Of a DNA stretch of 64,000 bases, positions 48,726 through 60,637 are shown in pieces. The DNA is from Protoeuglena noctilucae (Eukaryota; Chlorophyta; Pedinophyceae; Marsupiomonadales; Marsupiomonadaceae). How positions within the stretch are numbered: position 1 is the first letter of the stretch; each line of letters starts with the position of its first letter. The stretch covers positions 248,001-312,000 of the forward strand of contig OY253676.1 of assembly GCA_958009085.1 (NCBI GenBank), given 5' to 3'. The position numbers and the translations under genes were made by a program. The notes below the pieces were generated by a model. The model made no database searches, was not told the DNA's origin, and worked only from the letters and a program-made list of their open reading frames with translations.

Positions 48726-49747
48726 GTCAGTCGACGGGGCGCCAGGCGAGCCTCCCAGCGGGGCCCGGCGAGTGGTGGCGGATGAAGACCGCGGCTAGAC
48801 CCGTCACGACCCGGCCCGAGGTTCCGTGGACAGCTGCCACGAAAGAGCTTCTACCGAAACGCCTGGGCCGCCGAAACAGCGCCCGGGACGGCCCAGGGAG
48901 GCCAAGCAAGGCATATCCGTCGTCGCGGCGCAACAGAGGAGGCCGATAGACGAGGTGGGGCAGCCCGGCTCTTCGCGACAAAACCAGCAGTTGCTTGGAG
49001 GGAACAGGGCCCGATTGTTTGCGGCCACGACGCCGGTCACAGCTCTGGAAACGGCGTGCGACGGCCATGGAGGGCCAGCGCTGATGATTCTCAAAGGGAA
49101 CCCTTAATAGATCCTCACCCGCGACAGCCTGCCCGCGGAACGCCGACGTGGACGCCCCCACGCTCAGGCGGCCCATGGCCGAGCACAGCGAGTTCATGGC
49201 GACCCGTTCGTCGTGACCCCCGAAGCAACTAATGAGCGCAGGAAAGGAAGGGGGCGGCGCCGCTTCGGTCGCGACCAAACCCCATCTCGCCAGTAAACGG
49301 ACCCCTGACGCTTGTGAAACTCGGCCGCTCCTGGTGCCGGCGCCATGTGCCGCAGCAAAAGTTAATCTCACTCGATCGCATAGGCCATTGTTGACCTTGT
49401 TTCGCGCGCGAGTACTGTCCTGGCCTGGAAACACGCCGATGCAAGCTGCCTGCGTTGCCGCGCCCGTGCAGGGGCTGCGCACAGGGATCGTCTCCCGGAA
49501 TGCGGCTCTGTCGCACCCTGGTCCGGGCGTCTCGTCCCTGGGGCTCTCCAGGTGGGGTGCACGAAATCCACTCCAATCGCTCGCTCGCGAAGCGGGCTCG
49601 CTGCCCTCTCTCGCTCGCCTTCCCCATGACCGCCACGATCCTGTTCACGTTCGCTGCCGATGCACCTGATGTTGGCTGGGTGACCACCATCCGCCCAGGT
49701 CTCACGGCACGCCTGCGACGTGCCCAGCTCCCGTCCGGGGTGCGAAG
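48726..49747. promoter_or_regulatory. Divergent intergenic region, bS20 / DUF2854 gene
   Basis: About 1 kb between divergent reading frames. It probably includes a first exon of the DUF2854 gene that encodes a transit peptide; a candidate segment near 49500-49555 reads MRLCRTLVRASRPWGSP and is followed by GTGGGG. No TATA box or repeat is apparent. Confidence 0.35.
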
Positions 49748-50776
49748 ATGACGGTGGTGCGCGCCGCGTCGACCGAGACGCAGACGGATGCGCAGGGGTA
49801 TCTGGTCGACACCGATGGCGCTCTGGCCAAGGTGAGCTCAACCTAGCACACGAACGCATGGGGCCGTGGTCCCCCCCTCCCACCGTGGCAGCCCTCCTGC
49901 TTTCCTGCAGCTTTCTCTGGCGTCCTTTGTCCTGCCCATCGGCTCCGTGTTGCTCGGCTACGGCTTCGGGTGAGGACTGACGTAGCTGAGGCGGGATGTC
50001 AGCGCCCCTCAACCACTGTCCAGTGATTGCGCTGCACAGTCCTTCCTTCACACCCTGTGCTGCCCCGCGCAGGGCGTACTTCAACATCGTTCCCGGTCAG
50101 GACGTGGCTTCCCTGCTCCTCGTCTACGGCTTCCCGGCCACGGTGCTGGGCTTTGCACTGAAGTACGCAGAACTGAAGCCCGTGACCCTGCGGTCCACAC
50201 CCGAGGCGAGGGCATGGCGTGGAGAGGCTGCAGCGCTGCGTATGTACAGTTTGTGCTCTGGTGATGATGCTGGGATGGTGCTGGACACAAGTACAAGGTC
50301 CTCTTGCGCAGGCGGTGAAGTTGCGCGAGAGCCAGGCGACAGAGATCCAAACGCAAGTGCGCAACGACTGCTGCCGGTACCGGTACGGGGACGAGCAGCA
50401 CCTGGACGAGGCTTTGGGGCGTGTCTTCTTGTTCAACCGGCCCCAGGGCATCCCCCGGCGGATGTCCCCGACGCTCGTTGGGCTGCGGTGCGTGCTGGCG
50501 GCACGCCCTGCGCTTGGATGGCCTCGTGTGCTGTTGGAGAACCCCGCGGCCTGATCCACGCTGCGCAGGGAGGAGGTCCGCGAAGGCAAGTACACGCTTG
50601 TGATGGAGTTCGAGTCAAAGAAGGAACTGACGGAGGAGCAGTGGCGCGAGCGGCAGGGGAAGTTCCAGTCCTTCTTTGGGCCTGGCATCGAGGCGGCAAT
50701 GGAGAAGACGCCGGTTGGCATGGATGTCGCGCTCGTGTGCGACGGCTCGGGCCTGGGGAGGCCCAAGGCCAAGTGA
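49748..50776 (+). CDS. DUF2854 thylakoid-type membrane protein
   Basis: A member of the DUF2854 family, found in cyanobacteria and plastid-bearing eukaryotes and of unproven function. Five exons resolved: 49748-49831, 49911-49969, 50073-50205, 50312-50487, 50569-50776, giving 219 residues from the first ATG seen. Landmarks: LSLASFVLPIGSVLLGYGFG (membrane helix), YFNIVPGQ, LLLVYGFPATVLGFALKYAEL (second helix), TQVRNDCCRYRYGDEQHLDEAL, GIPRRMSPTL and FQSFFGPGIEA. The start VVRAASTETQ looks like a transit-peptide cleavage site, so an upstream exon is likely missing. Intron 3 starts with GC (GAG|GCGAGG) and joins PEAVKLRE, matching the family. Confidence 0.88.
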
Positions 50777-50875
50777 ACCCAAAGTAGGGTCGACCGCCCT
50801 TCAATTGTACGCGACGCCCTAGCGCACCAAACCCCGTGGGTCCCCGCTGCCCCGCAAGCAGTCTCGTCGGCCGCG

Positions 50876-51605
50876 CTAGAACGTGGTGCCCTCCGGAGGC
50901 TGTGCGAGCTTGCGGTTTGCCGGTGATGCCATTTCCTTGCGAAGGTCCTTGAGCACTGACTCGAGCGTGCTAGCTTGGTTCCAGTGGCCCAACGGCGCGA
51001 ACATGCGCGGCTCAACCTTGCCATTGGAGCTGTTGACGCAACCTGTGGACAGGGGAGGGCAGGGGTCAGAGCTGGGCAGAGCTAGCCACGCCCCCAGCTG
51101 CACACCTGCATCGCACCGCGTCCCATACGCACCCATGTTGACCCGCGTGACGAAGTAGATCTCGGGCGGACTCTTGGGGTAGTTGTCCCCGCAAAAGATT
51201 CGGAGGGTATAGATGCGTGCGTCGTGGATCGTGCCAGGAGGACCTGCGGGGGGAGAATGCAGACAGCCATTGGCGCAGGCCGTCGCGCGGACACCACCGC
51301 AGCCTCTTCGATCGCAGCTCTCACCGATGATGGACCCGTTCCAGTGCCGCATCATGTTGTCGTCATTGTTGTCCAGCCCGTACGACACGGTGCCGTCCCC
51401 AATGCCCTTCTCCCCCTTCTCCAGCTCGTCCAACAGGCGGAAGTTGCGGAGCACTGCGCAGAGTCGGTTCGCAGTGGTCAGCGTCACGGGGCGATGCACC
51501 GGCGCAGGTGGGTGCCAAACCAAGCCGCGCGAGGGGCGCCGGTGCTTGTCCCTCTCGCTAGGCACGCCTCGGCCGCCCCGAGGGACCGCCTCCGAGTCCG
51601 CGCAT
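50876..51605 (-). CDS. Ubiquitin-conjugating enzyme E2 variant UEV1/MMS2
   Basis: A catalytically inactive E2 variant that partners UBC13 to build Lys63-linked ubiquitin chains in DNA-damage tolerance and signalling. Exons: 51325-51453, 51133-51243 and 50876-51042, plus a tiny first exon. Landmarks: LRNFRLLDELEKGEKGIGDG, HWNGSIIGPPGTIHDARIYT, YPKSPPEIYFVTRVNMGCVN and the end KLAQPPEGTTF. As in all UEVs, the active-site Cys region is replaced (RMFAPLGHW). The family starts M...VPRNFRLLEELE, so only five or six codons are missing. An ATG at 51605 (MRGLG) fits in length and phase, but its donor is weak or GC-type. Convergent with the DUF2854 gene, 99 bp between stops. Confidence 0.92.
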
Positions 51606-53263
51606 CAAAGCCACAAGCGAACTACATTCCCCGTCAGTTATGGTACACGGGGTCGCGCCGCGCGCCCGACAGGCCACGCGTCGGTCTGTGTGTCTGCTGG
51701 GGGCGAGCCCCGCAATTGCCCGATGGCATTGCGTGGGAAATCTGTCAAGGGCCCCTCCTAGTCTGCTGTAGCGGGGCACGGCAGCCTCGAAAAGCCAGCC
51801 CTGGCGAACCACGGCCCCGGCAGGGACGCCCCTCGGGTGTGCCAAGGGCCCACAATGCGTCGCAGGGCGCTGAGCACCGGCATGCCTGTCCATCGCCGCG
51901 ACCTCTCACCCTCCACAGGCCCTGCCATGGTTCCCTGCCCTCCCAGAACGACACCGGCTCTCCCTTGTTATCCCGATTACGGCGACGGCAGCCCCCGAAG
52001 CGCACCTACTCCGAAGCTTCGACGTGTCTTCAGAATGGCCGGCGCGCGGCAAATGGAAATCTAGATTTTGCGACCAATGTTTCTAGCACGTCGATTGCCC
52101 CTCGCTTTGGCTGCCCAATCAGTGCCACAGTGCCGCTGTCTTCATTCGCGTTGCTGTCCTGGCAGAGCGGACCCCACGCACGTCGGCTGTGCTGCAGCTC
52201 GTCCCATTGTTGCCCAAGCCGCGTTCCGCGCCTGGCAGCGGTCGGCAGCCGCGAGGGAGGGAGGTGGCTGGGAGTGCGGTGGACACCTCGGGGAGTCGTC
52301 GACAGGAATGGCGAGGGCGGGGAAAGGCCAATCGTGACGACCGCATTTGACGCGGATGGTGTGGGGATACCTGGGCCCCCTCGTCGGAATTGGTGGGCAG
52401 GTGACCCGTGGTTTGGGCTTCTTCACGGCGAACAGGCCGCCAGGGCGGGCGATATCGAGCGCGACGCGAGTATTGACGCGCAGGCTCGCTTTCCTGCCTG
52501 GCTCGCTGCGCTCCGGACGTTCGCCTCTCCTTTCGCATGCACAGGAAACAGGGGCAGCGGGTGGAGCGGGAGGCAGGGATGACGCCCTCGAGCGGTACAG
52601 GGAGGGGGTGCGTCAGCTGCTGAGCCTATGAGAAATCCGGCCCCTGTCCTGTGTTAACCCCGCGCCGACTGCCCCGCCCTGGCAGGCGCATTCTGTGTTT
52701 CCGACCTTCACCTGCAGCCTGCGCCCCCCGATACAGGCTGGGAATGCCTCTCGTGCCCGCAGAGCGACACGGGGTCTGAGGCGGGGACGAGCGCGCGAGG
52801 GCAAAGCCGTGGCGGCAAGGAGCAGGCGAGTCGCGGACGGGAGCTTGTCAGCAGGATATCCGATGTTCATTTTCCATCCAAGCGTGGTTATCGGAGCGAA
52901 TGCGGCCTTGATATGCCTTCACAGACGCCACCACTGCCATATCCAGATCCTGCCCGCCCGCACAGAAAGCTTCTTGCCTGTGTTTCGGGGGAAAGAAGAG
53001 CGGGAGCAAGAAGAAGCTGCCTGCGCCCGCAACCAAGGACCGCGTCCCGGCCAAGGGGGCCGACCGTGATGCAGACCGCCCCAGGCACCAGGCCTCCTTC
53101 AGTGCCCTTGACAGAGGCCCTGCAGGGGGCCCGGGGTCTCAGGTGTGCGCCGCTGGATGCCTGCGATCCGCTCGAGTGCCCAGATCCACCTGTGCTGCAA
53201 CACAGCAATCCCGGCCCTCGCGCCTCATCGCAGACCAGCAGACGCGACCCTGCCGCCATCGCC
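51606..53263. other. Long intergenic region between UEV1 and hypothetical gene
   Basis: About 1.65 kb with divergent genes on each side. An open frame precedes the next gene's ATG at 53264 and could extend it to an ATG at 53069, but the codons there look low-complexity. I found no recognisable domain, RNA gene or mobile element. Confidence 0.4.
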
Positions 53264-54569
53264 ATGGAGGTGCAGGAGGCGGCTCGGCAGCGGCTCGCAG
53301 GCCAATGTCAGCGCACTCAGGTGCGTTCGGAGCCGCCTGCGCCTGACATCGAACCCGGGTTAGGCGCAGTGCAGTCGCCATGGCTCCCTCCTCCCCTCCT
53401 TCCAGAACCAAATGCTGGCGGGTCAGAGGTCATCCGAACGCAACCTGGCTGGACCGCGATCGCTGCCGCCGGACAGCGCCCTCCTCCGCATGACCTCCAC
53501 CAATCGGGCGACCGCTCGCAACCTGCGGCTCTCGAACGGCCCCCCCGTGACACCTCAGCGTCGCACGAGCCTGCGATCCCAGGTGACCGTCTGTGCGCCC
53601 ACTCAACTCGCTCTGTCGTCGCGCTCGTAGGGCCCTTGCGAGGCTGGCACGGCCCACGCGGTCAGGCTGGGCCTAGCAACGGGTTCAGTGACCTCAGCCG
53701 CGCCATCCCCGCAGCTCCTTCGCTCCGGCTCCATCCTGGAAGGCGCGGGGTCGGATATCAGTGGCTCCGTGCGTGTTGCACGCGCCAAGGCTTTTTCGGA
53801 GTTTGACTCCCGCAGCGCACCCATCCGCACCCTGTGAGTCCTCGCTCCATGGCACGACACCTCGCACAGCGCTGCGCTCCGTCGACGCATGTGCCCTCAC
53901 TTTGCGCCCTGCGCCCTCTTGCCCGCAGTGGCGCCCCGGCCAGCACCATATGTGAGGCGCACCGCCATCACCGCTCCAGATACCCGCGCTCTGCGTGCTC
54001 GTGGCACTCCGCTACCAGCATCGCCTACTTCGGTCGTTGCGCTCAAAACAACACTTTCCTCATCTGTCCCCTCCACACCATTCCTCTCTCGCTCCCTTCC
54101 CAGATGCCGGATCCGACAGGGTCGCGAGGCTCCAGCGCCGGAGGTCCATGCGCAACACGCCCACGGCCGCGGAGCTCCAGCAGTACGCCAGGTGCGTCTG
54201 GCAAAGATATTGCTCAAGTCTGTGATCCGGGCAAGGGCGTGTTGTTGGCGGTGCCAGGCATGACGTGCTTTCGGCCCTCGCGTGACGTGCTTTGACGGGG
54301 CTGTCGCAGGGACCACGAGGACGCCACGGAGCTGGGGACCGGGCCCGGTATTCTCACCGACATCGCCACAGGGATCACGAATATGATTTTTGGGGAAGCC
54401 AAGGGCGCCAAGGTGAGGGACGAGTACGAGAGTAGGCCGAGCCTTGTAATCACACTCGTCTGTGCCCTGAGCTATAGAGACGTGCCTCCCCACGCCCCTC
54501 GCGCAGGACCCGTACGATCCCTACAACCACGCTGCGCCCGAGCTGGGAAGCCGTAACGAGTTTGGTTGA
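53264..54569 (+). CDS. Unrecognised 237-residue protein
   Basis: I do not recognise this protein. Seven exons keep frame exactly: 53264-53320, 53406-53582, 53631-53833, 53929-53951, 54104-54191, 54310-54412, 54507-54569. The ATG at 53264 has a good context (GCCATGG); an in-frame ATG at 53069 is the alternative. Exon 4 is only 23 nt. The N-terminal two thirds are Ser/Arg-rich and probably disordered (SLRSQ, RLQRRRSMRNTPTAAELQQ). The last 45 residues look folded: TELGTGPGILTDIATGITNM, then IFGEAKGAKDPYDPYNHAAP, ending GSRNEFG. No membrane helix or signal peptide is seen. Convergent with the guanylate cyclase, 391 bp between stops. Confidence 0.6.
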
Positions 54570-54960
54570 GACTGGGACGGCTTTCAACTTCAGTGTTGCG
54601 TAGAGTGTCACGGCACGCCAGGTCAGGTCTCGCACAGCCAGGACAAGGGCAGGTTGAACCGCGATCGAATTGCTCGCGGAGGCACAACAGCGAGCCGCGC
54701 TCCGCACAGCTGGAGGGCAGCGGCTGCGCTCGATCAAAGGCACGGGTGATAGCGGGTGGTTCTGTTGCGTAGGTAAGGGAGGTAAGGGTCAGCGGAAAAG
54801 ACCTTTGGGTGGCCGCGTGCGCTGAAGAGGCCGCGCCCGGAGGGGCCGCCGGCTGCTGAGGGGTCACGGCGAACCAATTCCACAAAAAGCGGCACATGGT
54901 ATGCACCGTGAAGGGAGGCGTGACCATGGGCGATTCGCATGGGCCTCAGGCGGCGGCTCG

Positions 54961-57900
54961 TCAGACGCCGGGAGTCTCGCTTATCACTTTCTCCCAGCGG
55001 CGGTGGTCACCGACCAAGTTGAGTCCCAGCCGCGTGAGCTCGGAGTCGCGCCCCACGACATCCAGCAAGTAGGTCTCCATAATGCCCTTCCCTGCGTGGG
55101 TTGGGTCGGTGCGGGGGTCACAGGGGCTCATTCATGATGCCCCAGCCACACCAGAAGCATGTGCTGCACTGTCACGCCCCAGAGCGTCAACGCTTAATTA
55201 CCGACGCCAGGCACAACTGCACATCATCGTCCACCACTCGCCTTTAACGTCGATGACGCGCTTGGTGAAGAGACCCTTGAACCTCTCCGGAAGACCCTCC
55301 CAGAAAGCCTGGGGACACAAAAGGGTGGTCGAACAGGGCTGAGGAACGGCACGGCATCTCGGTGACACGAGCAGTATACGAGGTGAGGTCAGGATCAGCA
55401 CGTCATGGCGCGTGTCGCCTTGGTGGTGGTGATGTGGAGGGGCAGGGAGTTGGACTCCATGCGGCTCGCCACGTTCATCGTGTCCCCCACGAGGCTCATC
55501 ACGCGGCGCTTGAGGCCCAGCACGCCCGCCGCCACTGCGGGAGGCCGAGCGAGGGTGCGCGGGAAGTCATCATCAGTCACTCCCAGCGCAGGAGGTGCCA
55601 TGCTCGCATACAGTGACGGGACGCGGTAATGCGAGCTCCCGAGCTCACCTGGCCCGGTGTGCAGCCCGACGCGTGCTTGCAAATGGACCTGCCCGGTTGG
55701 CAGGCTCAGCACCGTGGCTCGCACGACGTTTATCAGCGTGACTCCCATGATCAACGCCGTCTCCCGGTGGCGGGGATCGCTCTTGACGAGGTTACCCGCG
55801 ACGATGTATGCGTCCCCGACTGCGGGTGCGTGGTAGCAGCGCTTGGGTATCAGTATCACGCTATGCGACATGTAAGGCACACCGCTGCATGTCGCGAGCG
55901 CAGCTGAGCCAGGCTGAGGGCGTGTCGTCACCTGTCTCGTACTTGTGCACGTCCAGGTAAGTGCTGACTGCGAGCAGGGACGACAGCGTCGGCACCTCAC
56001 AGCAAGGCAAGCGCTCTGTGGCCCCTGCCCCGCGTGTAAGTGCTGCTTCCCAAGACGAGCCGAGGAGCACGGGTGATTAACTAGCAACTGCTCACCCTTG
56101 TCTAACACGGAGAACATCGAGTGGAGCGTCATGAGCGTGACGCGCGGGTGCAGGTCGGTCGAGATGGTCGTGAAGCCCACGAGGTCGGAGAACATCATCG
56201 TCACTTCCGAGTGCTCCTTGTAGAAGGCCAGCGACTGGGTCGTGAAGCCGGGCACCCCCGTCAGGCTGAAGGGCGGGTGGTAGCCGTCCTCCTCGTCTCG
56301 ATCCAGGGACTGCTGGCTGCGCGTGCTGCACGTGGGGAGGGAGCCAAGGTCCTTGAGGTGATTGGAGGGACTGTTGGAGCCAAGGGATGCTAAGCCAGCA
56401 AACACTCTCGAATGGCCAGACTGACGAGGCATGGGGTTTTGACATGCGCACTCGACATGCGCTTGGCTGCCACCGTGATGGCCTGCCGTGAAGGCAAGGG
56501 CCATAACATGTTGCGACGAGGGAGGCACCTGCTGGGGACGGGCAGCCGGCCCTTGTGGCTCAGGGACCGCCGGCGTTGCATGGACACGGCCGGCTCAATG
56601 CCCGACTCTGAAGCGGACGTGGGCTCCTCCGCAGCCCGGGACAAGAGCGGGGTGGGCAGTCTCTGCAGGAAGATAGCCAGGCGCGCCAGGGGTGAGCCAA
56701 GCTGTAAGCGAAGCAGCCGGTGTGGCAAGGCGACGACAGCGGCTGGCATCGTTGGTTCACGACAGACTGCACAGCAGCTGGCTTTCTGCTCCGCTGGAGC
56801 TGCATCGCAGGGCTGCAGTCACCTCTCCTGCCGCCGTCTGCTGCGAGCTGCTGCCCTTGCTCCCCTTGGAGCTCTTCTTTCCTTGGGGCGCTGACACCGA
56901 GGCGTCCTCCGCGGGCCTAACCCTGCGTGCCAATCGATGGTGCCCATATCAGCAACAGTGCTGTCATGACTCTGACGACTCTGACGACTGCGTTGCTGCA
57001 ACCCCGTCGTAAGTGCGACGCGCTAATGACTGCACGCCTGTCGACCACCAGCACACCGCACCCCACATACCAATCATGCCCACTCAGCTGGGTGGCTGCG
57101 ATGCATTCTCACCGGATGCTGTTGCCGCCCATCCTCGTCTGCAGGCGCTCGACCTGCCTACGCGAGAAGTTGAGCACCAGGGTGTCTGCCACCTCCCTGG
57201 GCACCATGTCGCGCAAAAGGCGGTCCCTGCATACGAAGAAAGGGGCAACACGTCATTGTGAATAAGATGGTTTGATTGCAAGCATCATGGTACCACCATG
57301 ATGCCAAGCCAGTGCAATGTTATAATGAGAAAGGGCCCGTGGCTCCCTAGAACCTCGCAAGCCCGCCGGGGGTCCCCTTCCCACACTCCCGCCCCGCCCC
57401 GCTTTGATGCGACACCCACCTTTGCTCCGAGATGACCCGGGAGGCGCGGATGCCGATTCCCATGACCAGAAAGACGCAGACGAAGACGAGGATGGCCGAG
57501 GCGCACTCGTAGCCCGAGATATAGACCACGGTGGAGCCCGAGTAGGCGTAGGGCACGGCGACACGCCAGCCGGCGAGGAGCAGCGTGGCGGGGCACACGA
57601 CCCAGAAGAGCAGGAGGAGGATGTGCAGCATCAGCACCTCGTCCACGCCCTTCTCGTAAGCCGTCTACGAGAGCCGAGGCGCACAAAGGTGACATTTCTG
57701 TGACATAAACCCACGGCATACATGCACTGCACTGAACACCGAGAGTCGGCGCAAAGTACTGAAACAGTCGCAGCCCAGGCAGCGAGAGCCCGCTTGTCAC
57801 CTCCCAAATGCAGCATGCGTCGGCGCCGTGCTCGTAGGTCGACCGGCACTTGCGGCAGTTGCACATGCGCTTGCCGAACGGCCCCCACGACATGGGACGG

Positions 57901-59324
57901 GGTCCTCCGGGCCGGTGGATGATCTTGTCGCCTTTGCCTCTCTTGCACTCATACTGCGCCGCCAGCTTGGGGTCATCCTGCGCGCACAGACACAGCCGCT
58001 TGTCGGCACCTGTGTTGAGCACCGTGCATGCACACGCATGCCAGCGCCACCAGTGACAACTTCGGCCGAGCGCAGGGCTCACGTCGCGAATGGCGGCGAA
58101 GAAGGTCCACCAGCAGAGGCACAGGGCGAGGTAGACGAGGACGACCACCACGATGCGCACCACGCTCATCACGCCGTCGAAGCCCGTGTCCGGGAGGCGC
58201 GTCTCGCCGAATATCTGGCTGGCCAGGAGGGCAAAGAAGCCGAGCGCCATGCTGAACGACGCGGGGATGTGGGAGAGGTGGGACGCCGAGCCCCCAAACT
58301 GCGAGTGGAAGGCACCCGCATGAGGTGGGCTTGCTGGGTTGCTTGGATAGTTTGGCTGCATTAACTGTGCAGCTGGGTGCCGCAATCTGAATGTCGGAGA
58401 GAGATTGCTCTTGTTGTATTGTATTGCTCATTCCATCGCATGTCTCACCAGGAAGGCCCAGGCCAGGCTGACCATGGTCGCTGCAGACATGATGCGTCGC
58501 CAGTTGGCTGCTTGCCCTGGGAACCTCGGATCGGCCATTTGAAGGAACTGCGCGAACGGCAAACACGGCGGATCACGCTGGTAGGTGCGACGGGCAGAGC
58601 GGCGGCGCTGGTGCCGTGCTGGTGGGTGCTGCGCTCATGGCCTGCGTGACGCACCTGGAAGGGCAGGTACTGGGCGAACGACACGCAGTCGATGTACGGG
58701 AGGTGGACCATGGTCCATCGGGACGTGGATGGGATGAGGACCCCCGCAGCTGCCACTGCCAGCGGTATGATCCCGAAGGTCGCCAGCCACAGCGACGCCG
58801 TCATCACCTCCTCGACGCGCCTGCGCCGTGGTAGGAATGACTGTCAGGTCTGGCAGTGACGGCGCACGCCCGCAGCACGTTCACAGTGCAGTCAGGACGG
58901 ATGCCAGCAGCTTGGCACAAGCATTGGCGCTTGCTGGCTCTCACCAGGCCTCTTCGTAGCTGAGGCTGCGGTACTTGATGTACTGGTGGACGTCGATCCG
59001 GTACATGAAGATGTCCGCAAAGCGGAACTGCACCGGCGAGGCGATCTGGATCATGTAGAGCACTTGCGCGCAGATGAGCAGGGCCCGGAAGCACGCGACT
59101 TTGATGGGCGTGTCGAAGATGAAGCCCTTCTGGAGGCTCCCGAGGATGAGCTTGATGTCGGGCGAGAGGAAATGCGCGAGGGCGTTCTGGATGCGCCCCA
59201 GCCTGGGCCGCCTTTCCTTTATCTTTGGGCTGGATGGCGCCAGAAAGACCTCCCTCGGTCCAGCTGCGTACTCCGATGCCGCCTGACTCGAGAACGGCCT
59301 GCGTACGGCATCAGCGCGCGTCAT
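54961..59324 (-). CDS. Transmembrane guanylate cyclase (class III)
   Basis: A multi-exon membrane nucleotide cyclase. Exon 1 starts at 59324 and leads into hydrophobic segments (ACFRALLICAQVLYMIQIA, LWLATFGIIPLAVAAAGVLI, RIVVVVLVYLALCLCWWTFF, LLLLFWVVCPATLLLAGW, ILVFVCVFLVMGIGIRAS). A linker helix RDRLLRDMVPREVADTLVLNF precedes the catalytic domain. That domain has the first metal Asp in MMFSDLVGFTTIS, the second in VGDAYIVAGN, and DTMNVASRMESNSLPLHIT with the transition-state Asn and Arg. The Glu in KYETVGDAY is the purine-recognition residue of guanylate rather than adenylate cyclases. A cytosolic Cys-rich loop (CNCRKCRSTYEHGADACCIW) may bind metal. The C-terminus is DVVGRDSELTRLGL...ETPGV. 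Many such cyclases occur in chlorophytes; the signal sensed is unknown. Confidence 0.88.
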
Positions 59325-60637
59325 GGCGCCTCGAGCAACGTCGGTGCTGCAGCTGCGGTGCTCAGGTGCGGTCCTCCCGACGCCAACTCACCCCCGCGCG
59401 ACGCTCGGTCGGGTGTCCGACGTCCCGGGCTCCTCCGTGTGACAGCGGGACCGAGGGACCGTCGCAGGCCCTCCCGCCGGGGTAGCATCGACGTCTGCAA
59501 GCTCGTCTTGCTGCCCAGGGGCGTTTTCAGAGTCCATCTGCTCCGTCTCCCGAGGCTCCTCTGGAACAGCTGCACAGGAACGGAAACGCGGCTCTGTTCG
59601 CGGGCCCGCTGACGGGAGTGCAGCCATGCGTGGCAGGCGCCCCGGCCTCAACACCCAGAGCCGCGCCGTTGTCGGGTCGTGGGCGCAATGTGCGCGTGCG
59701 TTTACGCGCTTGACACATGACAATTCCGTCTCTCGCCTGGAACGGACGGGCCCGGGGCCAGCGCCGCCTGCCGAGGCTCTGGATCCTCCAGGTCGCGGGC
59801 GGTCACCGTACGGAAGAGACCAGAGCGGCCGATCACCAGGGGAGACGGTGGTGACATGTTGGGATGCCAAGATGAAGGGACGACCGTCCGGGACGACGCG
59901 CGTGCGACCCGGCGCGCCCACGAAGCGGGGCCTGCGATGGCGAGCCGGGATGCAGCGGTAACGCGGCCGCGCGCCTGCGTCCACTTCTCAGGGCAGCACA
60001 AATGGTCGTCCATCGCAAATGCGCGGGTGCGGAGGCGCGGCTAGGGTCGCCACGCGCGCGAAAGGGCACCCCACATCTGTTGGCTCCCAGAGCGCCGGCG
60101 ACCGCGGTTCGTTTAGGCTGGGAAGGGGCCGTGCCAGGCAGGACCGAGAGGTCACATGCTGACGTTTTGGCTGCTGCCACGCTACTAAAGGCCATGTGAA
60201 AGCTGAGGCCGCAGCACAGCCACGCGACACACACTTCTGCAGCCCCAGCAGTTGTCCAAGGCCGAGGAATGCTGATGCATGCCTGCAGCTACTTAGTTCG
60301 TATAAAAGAAAGCTTCTGCATCCACGCGCGTGGCGCCCCACCCACCAATGTGGCACGCTCGACATCTGAGAAACTTGCCTGGGCACCCCTATGCACGCCA
60401 ATCAATGTGCGTCCCCGCTTGATTCTAACTGTCGCTCCTAATGTCCATGCCGTGTCGTCCCGCGTCGTCCCGCGCCTGCTTCAGCGGGCCTCGCGTCTCG
60501 CGTTCGACTGGCCGAGGCAGTTCGGTTCAATGCTCTAACAAGCCGAGGCTCTTCACACTTGAACAACTATCGCAATGCGCTTGTTCTCGTCGATGCTAAA
60601 CACGAAACAACGAAACCCTAATGCACTTTCGACGCTG
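59325..60637. other. Intergenic region upstream of guanylate cyclase
   Basis: A 1.3 kb stretch between the cyclase start and the stop of the next minus-strand gene. It should carry the cyclase promoter and the neighbour's 3' end. A TATAAAAG at about 60300 reads on the plus strand, where no gene follows, so I give it no role. No other feature is seen. Confidence 0.45.
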
